Source: Planctomycetota bacterium (GTDB lineage Bacteria; Planctomycetota; Planctomycetia; Isosphaerales; Isosphaeraceae). From it: 6,871 bases of DNA. The position numbers and the translations under genes were made by a program. The DNA lies in assembly GCA_021807585.1 (NCBI GenBank), contig JAKBCQ010000138.1, positions 1 to 6,871 of the forward strand, read 5' to 3'. Position 1 is the first letter of the stretch, and every line of letters begins with the position of its first letter. Below are positions 1 to 5,879 of this stretch, in pieces. The notes under the pieces were generated by a model. That model ran no database searches and was not told the origin of the DNA. It saw nothing but the letters and a program-made list of their open reading frames with translations.

Positions 1-496
1 CGAGGCGAACCGTTTCGACGCGCGCCCGCGTACACGCCGCCAATATTTGCGCAGCGGCTTGATAACGGAGCGAATCGTCGGCGTAAAGCACGACGCGGAG
101 CGGTTTATCGCGGAGGACTTCGCGGTATCGACTCAATCGATCGCTCAACACATCTACATTATCCAGAGAGACATCGCCGAGGAGGAGGGTTTTGAGATCC
201 CCCAGATCGTCGGATCGGGCGTGGACGACGAGTTCGGTTTCGAGGTCGATTTCGAGGTTATTGGTTCCCGGTTCATTATCGGCGGCGGTCGCTTTGGCCG
301 AATCGCTTCGGAAGACGGCTTGCGGCTCGGCCGGCAGGTACAAATCGAGGCGAGTCTCGCGCGTCGGCGCCTGAAACGAAAGGATAAAGAACGCCAACAA
401 TTGAAACGCCATATCAAGCATGGGGGTGACGGGGAAGAGGACCTTTGATTCGTCCCGATTTGATCGTTTCCCTCGTATATATGTGCGTGAAATCAT
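1..496 (-). CDS. exbD: ExbD/TolR-family biopolymer transport protein, second copy (3' end cut by window edge)
   Basis: The ATG at 496-494 follows the TAA stop of the preceding exbD directly and in the same frame. A GGAG lies about 10 bases upstream. The frame is open for 165 codons to the window edge, so only the C-terminus is missing; the family is usually 130-170 residues, so little is lost. Residues 1-22 are basic and cytoplasmic. One membrane helix spans about 23-43, starting with VTPMLDMAFQLLAFF; Asp28 matches the conserved membrane aspartate that carries protons in ExbD/TolR. The rest (about 50-165) is an acidic periplasmic domain, with a segment near 133-165 (RVVLYADDSLRYQAAAQIL) resembling the usual ExbD C-terminal fold. 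It should pair with the ExbB at 1035-2186 in the inner membrane. Family assignment is firm; the driven partner (TonB-like or other) is not visible. It differs clearly from its neighbour, so it is not a recent duplicate. Confidence 0.88.
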   Translation of the reverse strand, partial: MISRTYIRGKRSNRDESKVLFPVTPMLDMAFQLLAFFILSFQAPTRETRLDLYLPAEPQAVFRSDSAKATAADNEPGTNNLEIDLETELVVHARSDDLGDLKTLLLGDVSLDNVDVLSDRLSRYREVLRDKPLRVVLYADDSLRYQAAAQILAACTRARVETVRL

Positions 497-970
497 TTAA
501 TTACGACTCCGAAGGACGACGAGCGTGAATTTGGCGAATCCGGCGCGTCTCGCCTCGGCCAATCTCCTGCGCACTTCGCCGTATGGGGCGTCGCGATCGG
601 CTCTAACGACGACGCGCGTGAGGAGTTCGCGTCTCGATTCGCCGATCAGTTCGGCGCCGCGGCGGCGTTTTTCGGCGCGCTCGTTCCACCAGGATTCGGC
701 TGCGCGATCGGAGAGCGATTGATCGCCCGAAACGACCCCACCCCGCGCGTCGATGACGACGACGAGCCGATCGAGGCCGAGATCGCTTCGCGGCGTCGCC
801 ACGGCCGCGATCGGCAGCCGCACGCCTTTGGTCGCGCCTTCGATTTTCGTGCCGAAGTGTACGAGCATCATAAAAAATGTAATCAACTGTAAAACGACGT
901 CGAGGAGCGGAGTCAAATTCAGTTCGGGGGTCGAATCGTTTCGATTACGATATCTTGAATAATGACGCAT
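497..970 (-). CDS. exbD: ExbD/TolR-family biopolymer transport protein, first copy
   Basis: This 157-residue protein has the ExbD/TolR layout: a short basic N-terminus (1-16), the signature ELNLTPLLDVVLQLITFF with Asp24 inside the single membrane helix (about 19-40), and a periplasmic domain ending in VVVRADRDAPYGEVRRRL (about 121-138) and a hydrophobic strand KFTLVVL. Asp24 is the expected proton-relay residue. I chose the ATG at 970-968: the frame stays open further upstream to 1114, but that would overlap the exbB gene by 80 bases and add 48 Arg-rich residues unlike the family. An AGG lies 9 bases before this ATG. It sits 64 bases after exbB and directly before the second exbD, so the three probably form one operon. 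The membrane helix is written in unusually AT-ending codons for this genome. Known role of the family: ExbD works with ExbB to convert proton flow into motion that energises an outer-membrane or envelope process. Confidence 0.92.
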   Translation of the reverse strand: MRHYSRYRNRNDSTPELNLTPLLDVVLQLITFFMMLVHFGTKIEGATKGVRLPIAAVATPRSDLGLDRLVVVIDARGGVVSGDQSLSDRAAESWWNERAEKRRRGAELIGESRRELLTRVVVRADRDAPYGEVRRRLAEARRAGFAKFTLVVLRSRN

Positions 971-1034
971 AAATATCAACCTGATATAATTATCACAATT
1001 GCCAAGGAATCGTTTGCGTTCCGCGCCGCGGGGC

Positions 1035-2186
1035 TTAAGGTATTTGGGGGTTCGACGCGGATTCGGTCGCCGAATCGTGAGGCGTCGCGGGACCGTTTTC
1101 GATCGTCGGTGCATGGGTCGGACCGGGATCGCGGATTTCGTGTCGGCGTTCGTCGTTGATAGGATCCACGGCTTGATCGTCTCCGTTTTCGACGCGAAGT
1201 TCGTCGAGAGCGGGGGACATGTCGATCGTCGGTCCCTCGATCGAGGAGGAATCGCGATCGACCGCGTCGTCGTCGCCGGGCGGTTGAACGTGGACCGAAA
1301 GCGAGGTCGGGGGCGCGATCGGCGGCCTCGAATTGCGGACCGAACGTTGGAACGAGGGGGCTACGATCGCCGCGGCTCGCCCCGGTCGGGTCCCGAGAGC
1401 GAACTGATCAAGCATCGCCTCGGCGACGATCGCGACCTCGAGCGACAGCCGAGCGATCCGGTTGCGAAAATACGCGTGGAAATATATTGCAGGTATTGAT
1501 ATTGCGATGCCTTCAAGCGTTGCGAAAAGCGCCGTCGATATCCCCTCGGCGAGCCGGCTCGCCTGGGGCGAGGCGCCCTCGATCGCCATCACACGAAAGC
1601 TTATAATCATTCCATAAACTGTCCCCACCAGTCCGATCATCGGTCCGAGGGTTCCGACGGTGGCGAGGTAGGTGGCGCGGTGCTCCATTTCCATGGTGAC
1701 GTCGTCGACGACGAGTTCGATTGCGCGGATCGCCTCGTCGCGGCCGCGATCGAGCTTGCGCGCTCCCGCGGCGATCGCGCGCGAGAGAAACGACCGATCC
1801 CCCGCGAGTCGTTGATACGCGTCGTTAAATCGCTTTTGAGCCAGCAGTTCGGCGAGTTCGCGCGTCAGCAAATCGGGAATCGCGACCGCGCGGCGATATT
1901 CCATGAACATCCAGCCGACAAGCGCTATCAAATAAAAAGATAAGAGCAAAATAACAATTCCGATCGGTCCCGAAGCCTTCGCCATCCAGGCCAGGAACGA
2001 TTTGGGGGCGTCGGCGGCTTCGCCGGATTCTTGAGGGGAATCGTCGACGCCGCGGTCGGCCGCGATCTTGGCGTCTCGGCTCGGCTCGGCGGTTTGCGCG
2101 TATGCCCCGCGGAAGAGACCGGGCACGCAGAAGATGCAAGCGAACGCGATCAACGCGGGCGCCGCCGTGATTGAAGTTCGACGCAT
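1035..2186 (-). CDS. exbB: MotA/TolQ/ExbB proton channel family protein
   Basis: This 383-residue protein (from the ATG at 2186) has a signal-peptide-like start (MRRTSITAAPALIAF..., likely cut after AYA at about residue 30). Then come a short polar periplasmic stretch, TM1 (about 74-94), a cytoplasmic loop, and the two diagnostic helices TM2 (about 172-199, containing TLGPMIGLVGTVYGMI) and TM3 (about 213-241, GISTALFATLEGIAISIPA). TM2 and TM3 match the MotA/TolQ/ExbB channel signature. ExbB forms the inner-membrane ring around ExbD. Residues about 265-383 form a long Pro/Asp/Glu-rich tail, probably disordered, that ordinary ExbB of about 240 residues lacks. Start choice is open: a TTG at 2198 (MSDLMRRTS...) has a better-spaced GGGAAGGG 6 bases upstream, and a GTG at 2231 is also in frame; all keep the signal peptide. 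Two exbD genes follow. Family is certain; the specific process energised is unknown. Confidence 0.92.
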   Translation of the reverse strand: MRRTSITAAPALIAFACIFCVPGLFRGAYAQTAEPSRDAKIAADRGVDDSPQESGEAADAPKSFLAWMAKASGPIGIVILLLSFYLIALVGWMFMEYRRAVAIPDLLTRELAELLAQKRFNDAYQRLAGDRSFLSRAIAAGARKLDRGRDEAIRAIELVVDDVTMEMEHRATYLATVGTLGPMIGLVGTVYGMIISFRVMAIEGASPQASRLAEGISTALFATLEGIAISIPAIYFHAYFRNRIARLSLEVAIVAEAMLDQFALGTRPGRAAAIVAPSFQRSVRNSRPPIAPPTSLSVHVQPPGDDDAVDRDSSSIEGPTIDMSPALDELRVENGDDQAVDPINDERRHEIRDPGPTHAPTIENGPATPHDSATESASNPQIP

Positions 2187-2289
2187 CAGATCGCTCAAGA
2201 TTCGCCCTTCCCTAGACGCGAAAAATTCCACGACGCCAAAACGCCGAGCTTACCCCCTGGAACCGCAAGGTTCAACTCACGCAAAGCCG

Positions 2290-2306
2290 CCGACCGCTTC
2301 AGTCGG
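2290..2306 (-). terminator. Possible weak hairpin terminator after archease
   Basis: In the minus-strand RNA a 5-bp perfect stem CCGAC/GTCGG encloses a 7-base loop (TGAAGCG), followed by CGGCTTTGCG. It lies 44 bases past the archease stop. The short stem and three-T tail make it a poor intrinsic terminator. It could equally be part of the exbB leader. Confidence 0.25.
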
Positions 2307-2336
2307 ACAATCAACCATTAAAGTTTTCATATTAGT

Positions 2337-2348
2337 ATTATAATTATA
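2337..2348 (-). promoter_or_regulatory. AT-rich promoter-like element (two adjacent TATAAT boxes) upstream of exbB
   Basis: Read on the minus strand, TATAAT occurs twice back to back (2348-2343 and 2342-2337) in an almost pure A/T stretch directly after the archease stop. This is the natural place for a promoter of the exbB-exbD-exbD operon, about 150 bases ahead of exbB. No good TTGACA-like -35 box sits at 16-18 bases; TTGATA is only 12 bases from the second box. Sequence composition alone could produce this. Confidence 0.35.
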
Positions 2349-2349
2349 T

Positions 2350-2778
2350 TTAAATATCAAGAATCATTTCGGCGGACCAGCCGTCCGCGGTTTGTTCAAC
2401 GACAAGTTGATGGCGGGTCGCGGCCTTGACCTCGTGGTCCATTACGTGCCGCGAACGATCGATCGGCTCGCCCGCGATTCCGCCCGTGAGCGTCGATTGT
2501 TCCGCCGAAGTTTTCACCTCAACTTGAAACTTGGCGTAAACGCGACGCCGCGTCTCGACGCGAAAGATCAGCTCGTTCAGCCAGCTTGCCATCAGCCCTT
2601 CGAGCGTACGATCGACGAGGTTCACGCTTTCTTCCAGCCGAGATTCGATCGTCGCGGGGTCGGCGACGATCACTCCAATCAAACCCCGCGCCGCCGATTC
2701 GAAAAGATCCGCCAAATCTCGGCCCACGACCCTCAGACCGAGGTCGGCGGTGTGCTCGAAGACGACGGCTTCTCCCAT
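2350..2778 (-). CDS. Archease, RtcB RNA-ligase activating protein
   Basis: This 142-residue protein matches archease from end to end. It begins with FEHTADLGLRVVGRDLADLFESA, the family's hallmark HTAD start with the metal-binding Asp. It continues with a WLNELIFRVE segment and a DRSRHVMDHEVKAATRH stretch, and ends in GWSAEMILDI with the conserved C-terminal Asp. Archease promotes guanylylation and multiple turnover of the RNA ligase RtcB in RNA repair or tRNA splicing, acting in the cytosol. The length is normal for the family. The start is the ATG at 2778, with AAGGG 7 bases upstream; an in-frame TTG lies immediately before it but is worse placed. It follows the sigma factor gene by 58 bases and may share its transcript. 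No rtcB is present in the window, so the partner must be elsewhere. Activity is inferred from family only. Confidence 0.93.
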   Translation of the reverse strand: MGEAVVFEHTADLGLRVVGRDLADLFESAARGLIGVIVADPATIESRLEESVNLVDRTLEGLMASWLNELIFRVETRRRVYAKFQVEVKTSAEQSTLTGGIAGEPIDRSRHVMDHEVKAATRHQLVVEQTADGWSAEMILDI

Positions 2779-2791
2779 CAAAAAACCCTTG

Positions 2792-2797
2792 ATTATA
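2792..2797 (-). promoter_or_regulatory. Possible -10 box upstream of archease
   Basis: A perfect TATAAT on the minus strand lies 13 bases before the archease ATG in an AT-rich gap. If used, transcription would begin at or inside the AAGGG ribosome site, giving an almost leaderless message. No convincing -35 box is seen 15-18 bases upstream. The gene may instead be read from the sigma factor promoter. Confidence 0.25.
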
Positions 2798-2836
2798 AAC
2801 TTATTTGAAAGTAACCTATCCTAGCGCCGGTATATT

Positions 2837-3490
2837 TTAACCGACACGGAGAAGTTCGTCGTCGTTCGCGGGAACGGCGAGATCGAACTCGTCGCGTCGA
2901 TCGGCGAGATGCCGTTCGAGCTTGCGCAACGCCTTGTATTTTTCGTCGCTCACGCGAGCGACCGAAAGGCCGAGTTCGCCGCCGATCTCGGGGACGTTCC
3001 AGCCGCGGGTCCAGAGTTCGACGATGCGATCTTGACGCGGCGTTAACACGGCTCGACGAGCCGCTTCGAGGATTTCGCCCAATTCTTGGCGGTATCGCGC
3101 CTTCTGTTCGCGATCGTCGCCGGGGGCGAGCCGCTCGTCAAACGGTTGATATTTTTTGGAGCGTTGAACACGCTTGCGCACCGTGTCGATCGCCCGCACG
3201 AGCTCGCGCCGTTCGGGGCTATCCTCGGCGAGGACCATGTTCAGATCAAGCAAGCCCGATCGCGCTTTGGTGAGCAACCGACAGCAAACCTCCTGCGTGC
3301 AGTCGTCCCAGAGACCGGGATCGAGCCGCGCGTTCCGCCAGCAGACTGCGCAGTAACGTTGTATATCGCGAACCAAATCGGTTTCGCTCGCCGACGCCGT
3401 TAGAGCGGCCAATCCCATGACGATCGCGATCGCCGTCGGACTGACGCTCGCCTTGCGCTGCGATGGATTGTCCTGAATCTCGTCTTGCAT
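2837..3490 (-). CDS. Sigma-70 family (ECF-like) RNA polymerase sigma factor
   Basis: This 217-residue protein has the two-domain plan of a small alternative sigma factor. Region 2 covers about 36-110; its core WDDCTQEVCCRLL (61-73) corresponds to the DxxQEVFxRLL helix that melts and binds the -10 element. Region 4 covers about 149-196: LTPRQDRIVELWTRGW followed by a helix-turn-helix (VPEIGGELGLSVARVSDEKY) that would contact the -35 element. No region 1 or 3 is visible, as in ECF factors. Odd points: residues 18-35 are mildly hydrophobic (SPTAIAIVMGLAALTASA); region 2 holds five cysteines (47, 50, 64, 69, 70), including a CxxC; and there is a 20-residue acidic tail. I see no anti-sigma gene beside it. 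The start is the ATG at 3490, with GAGG 11 bases upstream. Sigma identity is fairly sure; target promoters and signal are unknown. Confidence 0.83.
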   Translation of the reverse strand: MQDEIQDNPSQRKASVSPTAIAIVMGLAALTASASETDLVRDIQRYCAVCWRNARLDPGLWDDCTQEVCCRLLTKARSGLLDLNMVLAEDSPERRELVRAIDTVRKRVQRSKKYQPFDERLAPGDDREQKARYRQELGEILEAARRAVLTPRQDRIVELWTRGWNVPEIGGELGLSVARVSDEKYKALRKLERHLADRRDEFDLAVPANDDELLRVG

Positions 3491-3559
3491 GACTCGTCAT
3501 CCCTCGTACGCGCGAAGAATGCTTTCCTATTAAGCCCGCTTGATTCTCGTTTGTTATCG

Positions 3560-3587
3560 GACGGCGTCTCGACGAGAACTCGCCGTC
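3560..3587 (-). other. Stem-loop between HAD phosphatase and sigma factor genes
   Basis: GACGGCG (3560-3566) pairs perfectly with CGCCGTC (3581-3587). Nested inside, TCTC (3567-3570) pairs with GAGA (3574-3577) around a 3-base loop, leaving ACT as a bulge. It lies 63 bases past the HAD gene stop and 70 bases before the sigma factor start. There is no T-run after it on the minus strand (CGATAACAAAC), so it is either a factor-dependent terminator or a structure in the sigma factor leader. Confidence 0.4.
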
Positions 3588-3607
3588 ATTTTCGCGCTTT
3601 CACACGC

Positions 3608-3629
3608 GTGGTATCGGTGTGGTATTGGT
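3608..3629. repeat. 11-bp tandem direct repeat in the sigma factor upstream region
   Basis: GTGGTATCGGT (3608-3618) is followed immediately by GTGGTATTGGT (3619-3629), with one mismatch. The 11-base period is about one DNA turn, so both copies face the same side of the helix, as in many operator sites. It is 118 bases or more upstream of the sigma factor ATG. A regulatory role is inference. Confidence 0.45.
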
Positions 3630-3649
3630 TCGGCCTGCGCCGGTTATTC

Positions 3650-4354
3650 TTAACGTACCGAGCTAAGTCTAGGTCGACGCGGACGGATAATCAACCAACC
3701 GCGTTTTTTGGCGAGCTTTCTGAGCTTGCGATGCGGATGTACGACGATCGCGCGACCCACGCGTTCTAACAGCGATCGATCACTCCAATTATCCGCGTAA
3801 GCGACGGTTTCGTCCATCGAAATCCCTCGCCCCTCGGCCCAACGCTCGGCCCAATAGAGCTTCCCCTCGCCGTAACACGGCGGCCCCTGCCCTGTTCCAA
3901 TCAAACGACCGCGTTGGATCACCACCGGTGTCGTTAAAACATCGGCGCATCCCAGATAGATCGCCAGCGGCTCGATCACGATCCGAGGCGACGACGAAAC
4001 GAGTACGACGGCTGTTCCCGCCTCGCGCATCGCGTTCATATGCTCGACCGCGCCGAGATAAAGCCGCGGTTTGACGTTCTCAACAAAACTATCGTAAGCG
4101 ATCCGTTCCAGCTCGACGACGGGGATTCGCGCGATGCTTTTGAGGCCGAAGGCGACAAGCCGGCCGTAATCGAGCCGGCCGAACCGATGCTGAAGACCGT
4201 GATACATCGCCCGCAAGATGAACGATCGGCGGATCAGTCCCCGCCGTCGCATAATTCGCGCAAAAAGATAAGTCGTCGTTTCAGCCAAAAGCGTGCCGTC
4301 GACGTCGACGAAGGCGATCGCGGGAGGTTGTTCAAACACGGGCCATTCTTTCAT
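3650..4354 (-). CDS. HAD-IB family phosphatase (phosphoserine-phosphatase-like)
   Basis: This 234-residue protein carries all four HAD motifs. Motif I is FVDVDGTLL (nucleophile Asp17, acid/base Asp19). Motif II is VVLVSSSPR (Ser120-122 region). Motif III is GEGKLYWAERW (Lys165). Motif IV is AYADNWSDRSLLE (Asp188 and Asp192 for magnesium). The cap between motifs I and II is helical and basic, and the end HPHRKLRKLAKKRGWLII is typical of subfamily IB hydrolases. The start is the ATG at 4354, which overlaps the stop of the upstream mutase (ATGA); an ideal GGAGG lies 6 bases before it. A longer reading frame to 4495 is rejected as Arg/Gly-rich sequence overlapping the mutase. The tight overlap predicts translational coupling, so the enzyme probably acts on a sugar phosphate or on a product of the same pathway. 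The substrate cannot be told from sequence. Confidence 0.9.
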   Translation of the reverse strand: MKEWPVFEQPPAIAFVDVDGTLLAETTTYLFARIMRRRGLIRRSFILRAMYHGLQHRFGRLDYGRLVAFGLKSIARIPVVELERIAYDSFVENVKPRLYLGAVEHMNAMREAGTAVVLVSSSPRIVIEPLAIYLGCADVLTTPVVIQRGRLIGTGQGPPCYGEGKLYWAERWAEGRGISMDETVAYADNWSDRSLLERVGRAIVVHPHRKLRKLAKKRGWLIIRPRRPRLSSVR

Positions 4355-5724
4355 CGCGAACCTCCGTTCGCCGTCAGCGCCGCGCCCACGCGGCGAGCCA
4401 ACGCCGCGGCGGTTTCGCGGTCGCGCGCCTCGGCGATCACCCGCGCGATCGGCTCGGTATTGCTCGCCCGCGCCTGCACCCAGCGATCGTCCCATGCAAG
4501 CCGAATCCCGTCGCGGCGGTCGATGCGAGCGTCTGGAAACAACTCCGCCAGTCGTTCAAACCGCTCCGCGGCCCCCTCGTTCGATTCGTTTATTGAGGTT
4601 AAATCATATTTTTCTTTAATCATGTAGTAACGTGGTAATGAATCAACGATTTTCGAGATCGGCTCGCGTCGCGCCGCCATAAGGTCGAGGACGAGCGCCA
4701 TGGCGATGAAACCGTCGCGCACGTAGCCGATGCGGGGGTCGATCACGCCGCCGTTTCCTTCCCCTCCCAGCATCGCTCGTTCGGCGATCATCCGCTCGAC
4801 GACGTGGATTTCACCGACGGGAGTACGATGCGTGACGAGCCCCTTACTCTTCGCCAGATCTTCGACGACGCGCGACGTTGATAAATTGACGACGAACGGT
4901 CCCAGATCTTGATCGAGCCGGCGCGCCGCGACGAGCGCAAGCGTCAGTTCCTCGCCGATGTAGCGTCCCGTCTCGTCGACGATCGCAAGCCGATCGGCGT
5001 CAGGGTCTTGCGCGAAACCGATCGCGGCGCCCCGAGCGACGACCCCGGCGGCGAACCCACGCAAATTGTCCTCGGTCGGTTCGGGGGGATGATCGTAAAG
5101 ACCGTCGGGATTCGCTCCAAGGATCTCGCATTCGCACCCCAAGGCTCTTAATAGCGACGCCGCGGGGCGACCCCCCGCTCCGTGGCACGCGTCGACCAAA
5201 ACCCGGAAGCGACGCGATTGAATCGCGGTGACATCGACCTTCGCCAGAATCGTGTTCAAATGATCGCGATCGGGATCGTCGATCGTATGAATCGAGCCCA
5301 GTTCGTCCCATTTCGCCCAGTCCGGCGATCGTTGATGAAACGCGTCGATCACCGCCTTGCCCATCGTGGGGCTGAGCACCATCCCCTTGGGCTGAAAGAA
5401 CTTCAGTCCATTGTAGCGGGGCGGATTGTGCGACGCCGAGATCTGAATCCCGCCGCTCGCGGCGTGATCGCGGACGAGCACGCCGAGCGTCGGAGTGGCC
5501 ACCGCACCCGCCCAAAGCGCGTCTCGCCCCGATGCGACGACCGCGGATAGCACCGCCCTGGAAAACAGATCGGCGGAAATGCGACCGTCGTGGCCGACGA
5601 CGATCGGCCCAGGCGCCAAAGTCGATGCGTACGCCGCGGTAAAGCCCGCCGCGACGATCGGGTCGAAGCCGTCGCCGACGATCCCGCGAATCCCCGATAC
5701 GCTTTCAATCCTCGTTCCACTCAC
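4351..5724 (-). CDS. glmM: Phosphoglucosamine mutase / phosphomannomutase family protein
   Basis: This 457-residue, full-length alpha-D-phosphohexomutase moves phosphate between C6 and C1 of a hexose phosphate in the cytosol. Four active-site loops are visible: ISASHNPPRYNGLKFF with the phosphorylated Ser98; DPDADR (240-245) for magnesium; the sugar loop GEGNGG (321-326); and the phosphate-binding RASNTEP (419-425). The N-terminal SGIRGIVG (about 10-17) also fits. GEGNGG replaces the bacterial GlmM GEQSGH and the PMM/PGM GEMSGH; it is the form I associate with archaeal-type phosphoglucosamine mutases, which favours GlmM (glucosamine-6-P to glucosamine-1-P for UDP-GlcNAc) but does not prove it. 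The start is the GTG at 5724 (MSGTRIESVSG); no in-frame ATG lies near it and no clear ribosome site is seen. The stop overlaps the HAD phosphatase ATG. The symbol is tentative; a mannose or glucose substrate is possible. Confidence 0.9.
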   Translation of the reverse strand: MSGTRIESVSGIRGIVGDGFDPIVAAGFTAAYASTLAPGPIVVGHDGRISADLFSRAVLSAVVASGRDALWAGAVATPTLGVLVRDHAASGGIQISASHNPPRYNGLKFFQPKGMVLSPTMGKAVIDAFHQRSPDWAKWDELGSIHTIDDPDRDHLNTILAKVDVTAIQSRRFRVLVDACHGAGGRPAASLLRALGCECEILGANPDGLYDHPPEPTEDNLRGFAAGVVARGAAIGFAQDPDADRLAIVDETGRYIGEELTLALVAARRLDQDLGPFVVNLSTSRVVEDLAKSKGLVTHRTPVGEIHVVERMIAERAMLGGEGNGGVIDPRIGYVRDGFIAMALVLDLMAARREPISKIVDSLPRYYMIKEKYDLTSINESNEGAAERFERLAELFPDARIDRRDGIRLAWDDRWVQARASNTEPIARVIAEARDRETAAALARRVGAALTANGGSR

Positions 5725-5752
5725 AGGTCTTGATATCCATATGATTTTATTT

Positions 5753-5766
5753 GGGAATCGATTCCC
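5753..5766. promoter_or_regulatory. 14-bp perfect palindrome upstream of the mutase gene
   Basis: GGGAATCGATTCCC is a perfect 14-bp palindrome, 28 bases ahead of the mutase GTG. On the minus strand it is followed by AAA and then TAAAAT (5749-5744), a good -10-like hexamer, so the palindrome would occupy the spacer between -35 and -10. That suits an operator. The would-be -35 (CGGCCC) does not match the consensus, so a promoter is unproven. Confidence 0.35.
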
Positions 5767-5879
5767 GGGCCGCTCGTCCGCGGCGACCCGATCGATCCGA
5801 TTTTAACACAACCAAGTCGAATCGTCCCGCGGTCGCGGGTTTCCAATGATCGGCGATCGGAGCGAACCGTTCAACCGAC

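Noticed and set aside
47..448. Plus-strand open frame of 133 codons near the window start
   Set aside because: It is antisense to the second exbD, whose membrane helix with Asp28 and adjacency to the first exbD are convincing.
982..995. Small inverted repeat TGATA-TAAT-TATCA between exbB and exbD
   Set aside because: Five-base AT arms in an AT-rich gap are expected by chance, and nothing else supports an operator.
971..1114. 48-residue N-terminal extension of the first exbD
   Set aside because: It would overlap exbB by 80 bases and is Arg-rich without similarity to ExbD; the ATG at 970 gives the normal family length.
999..1499. Plus-strand open frame of 166 codons opposite exbB
   Set aside because: It is Arg/Asp-rich with no domain, and it lies opposite the well-supported ExbB C-terminal tail; GC-rich codons create open frames on the other strand.
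4355..4495. 47-residue N-terminal extension of the HAD phosphatase
   Set aside because: It is Arg/Gly-rich sequence read out of frame through the mutase gene; the ATG at 4354 has an ideal ribosome site.
4040..4627. Plus-strand open frame of 195 codons opposite the HAD and mutase genes
   Set aside because: Both minus-strand proteins carry complete active-site motifs here; the plus-strand protein shows low-complexity Arg/Ser and no family match.
5826..5839. CCCGC/GCGGG hairpin as terminator of the truncated gene
   Set aside because: The stem is only 5 bp, 75 bases or more past the stop, with no T-run in the direction of transcription; the hairpin at 5880-5915 is a better candidate.
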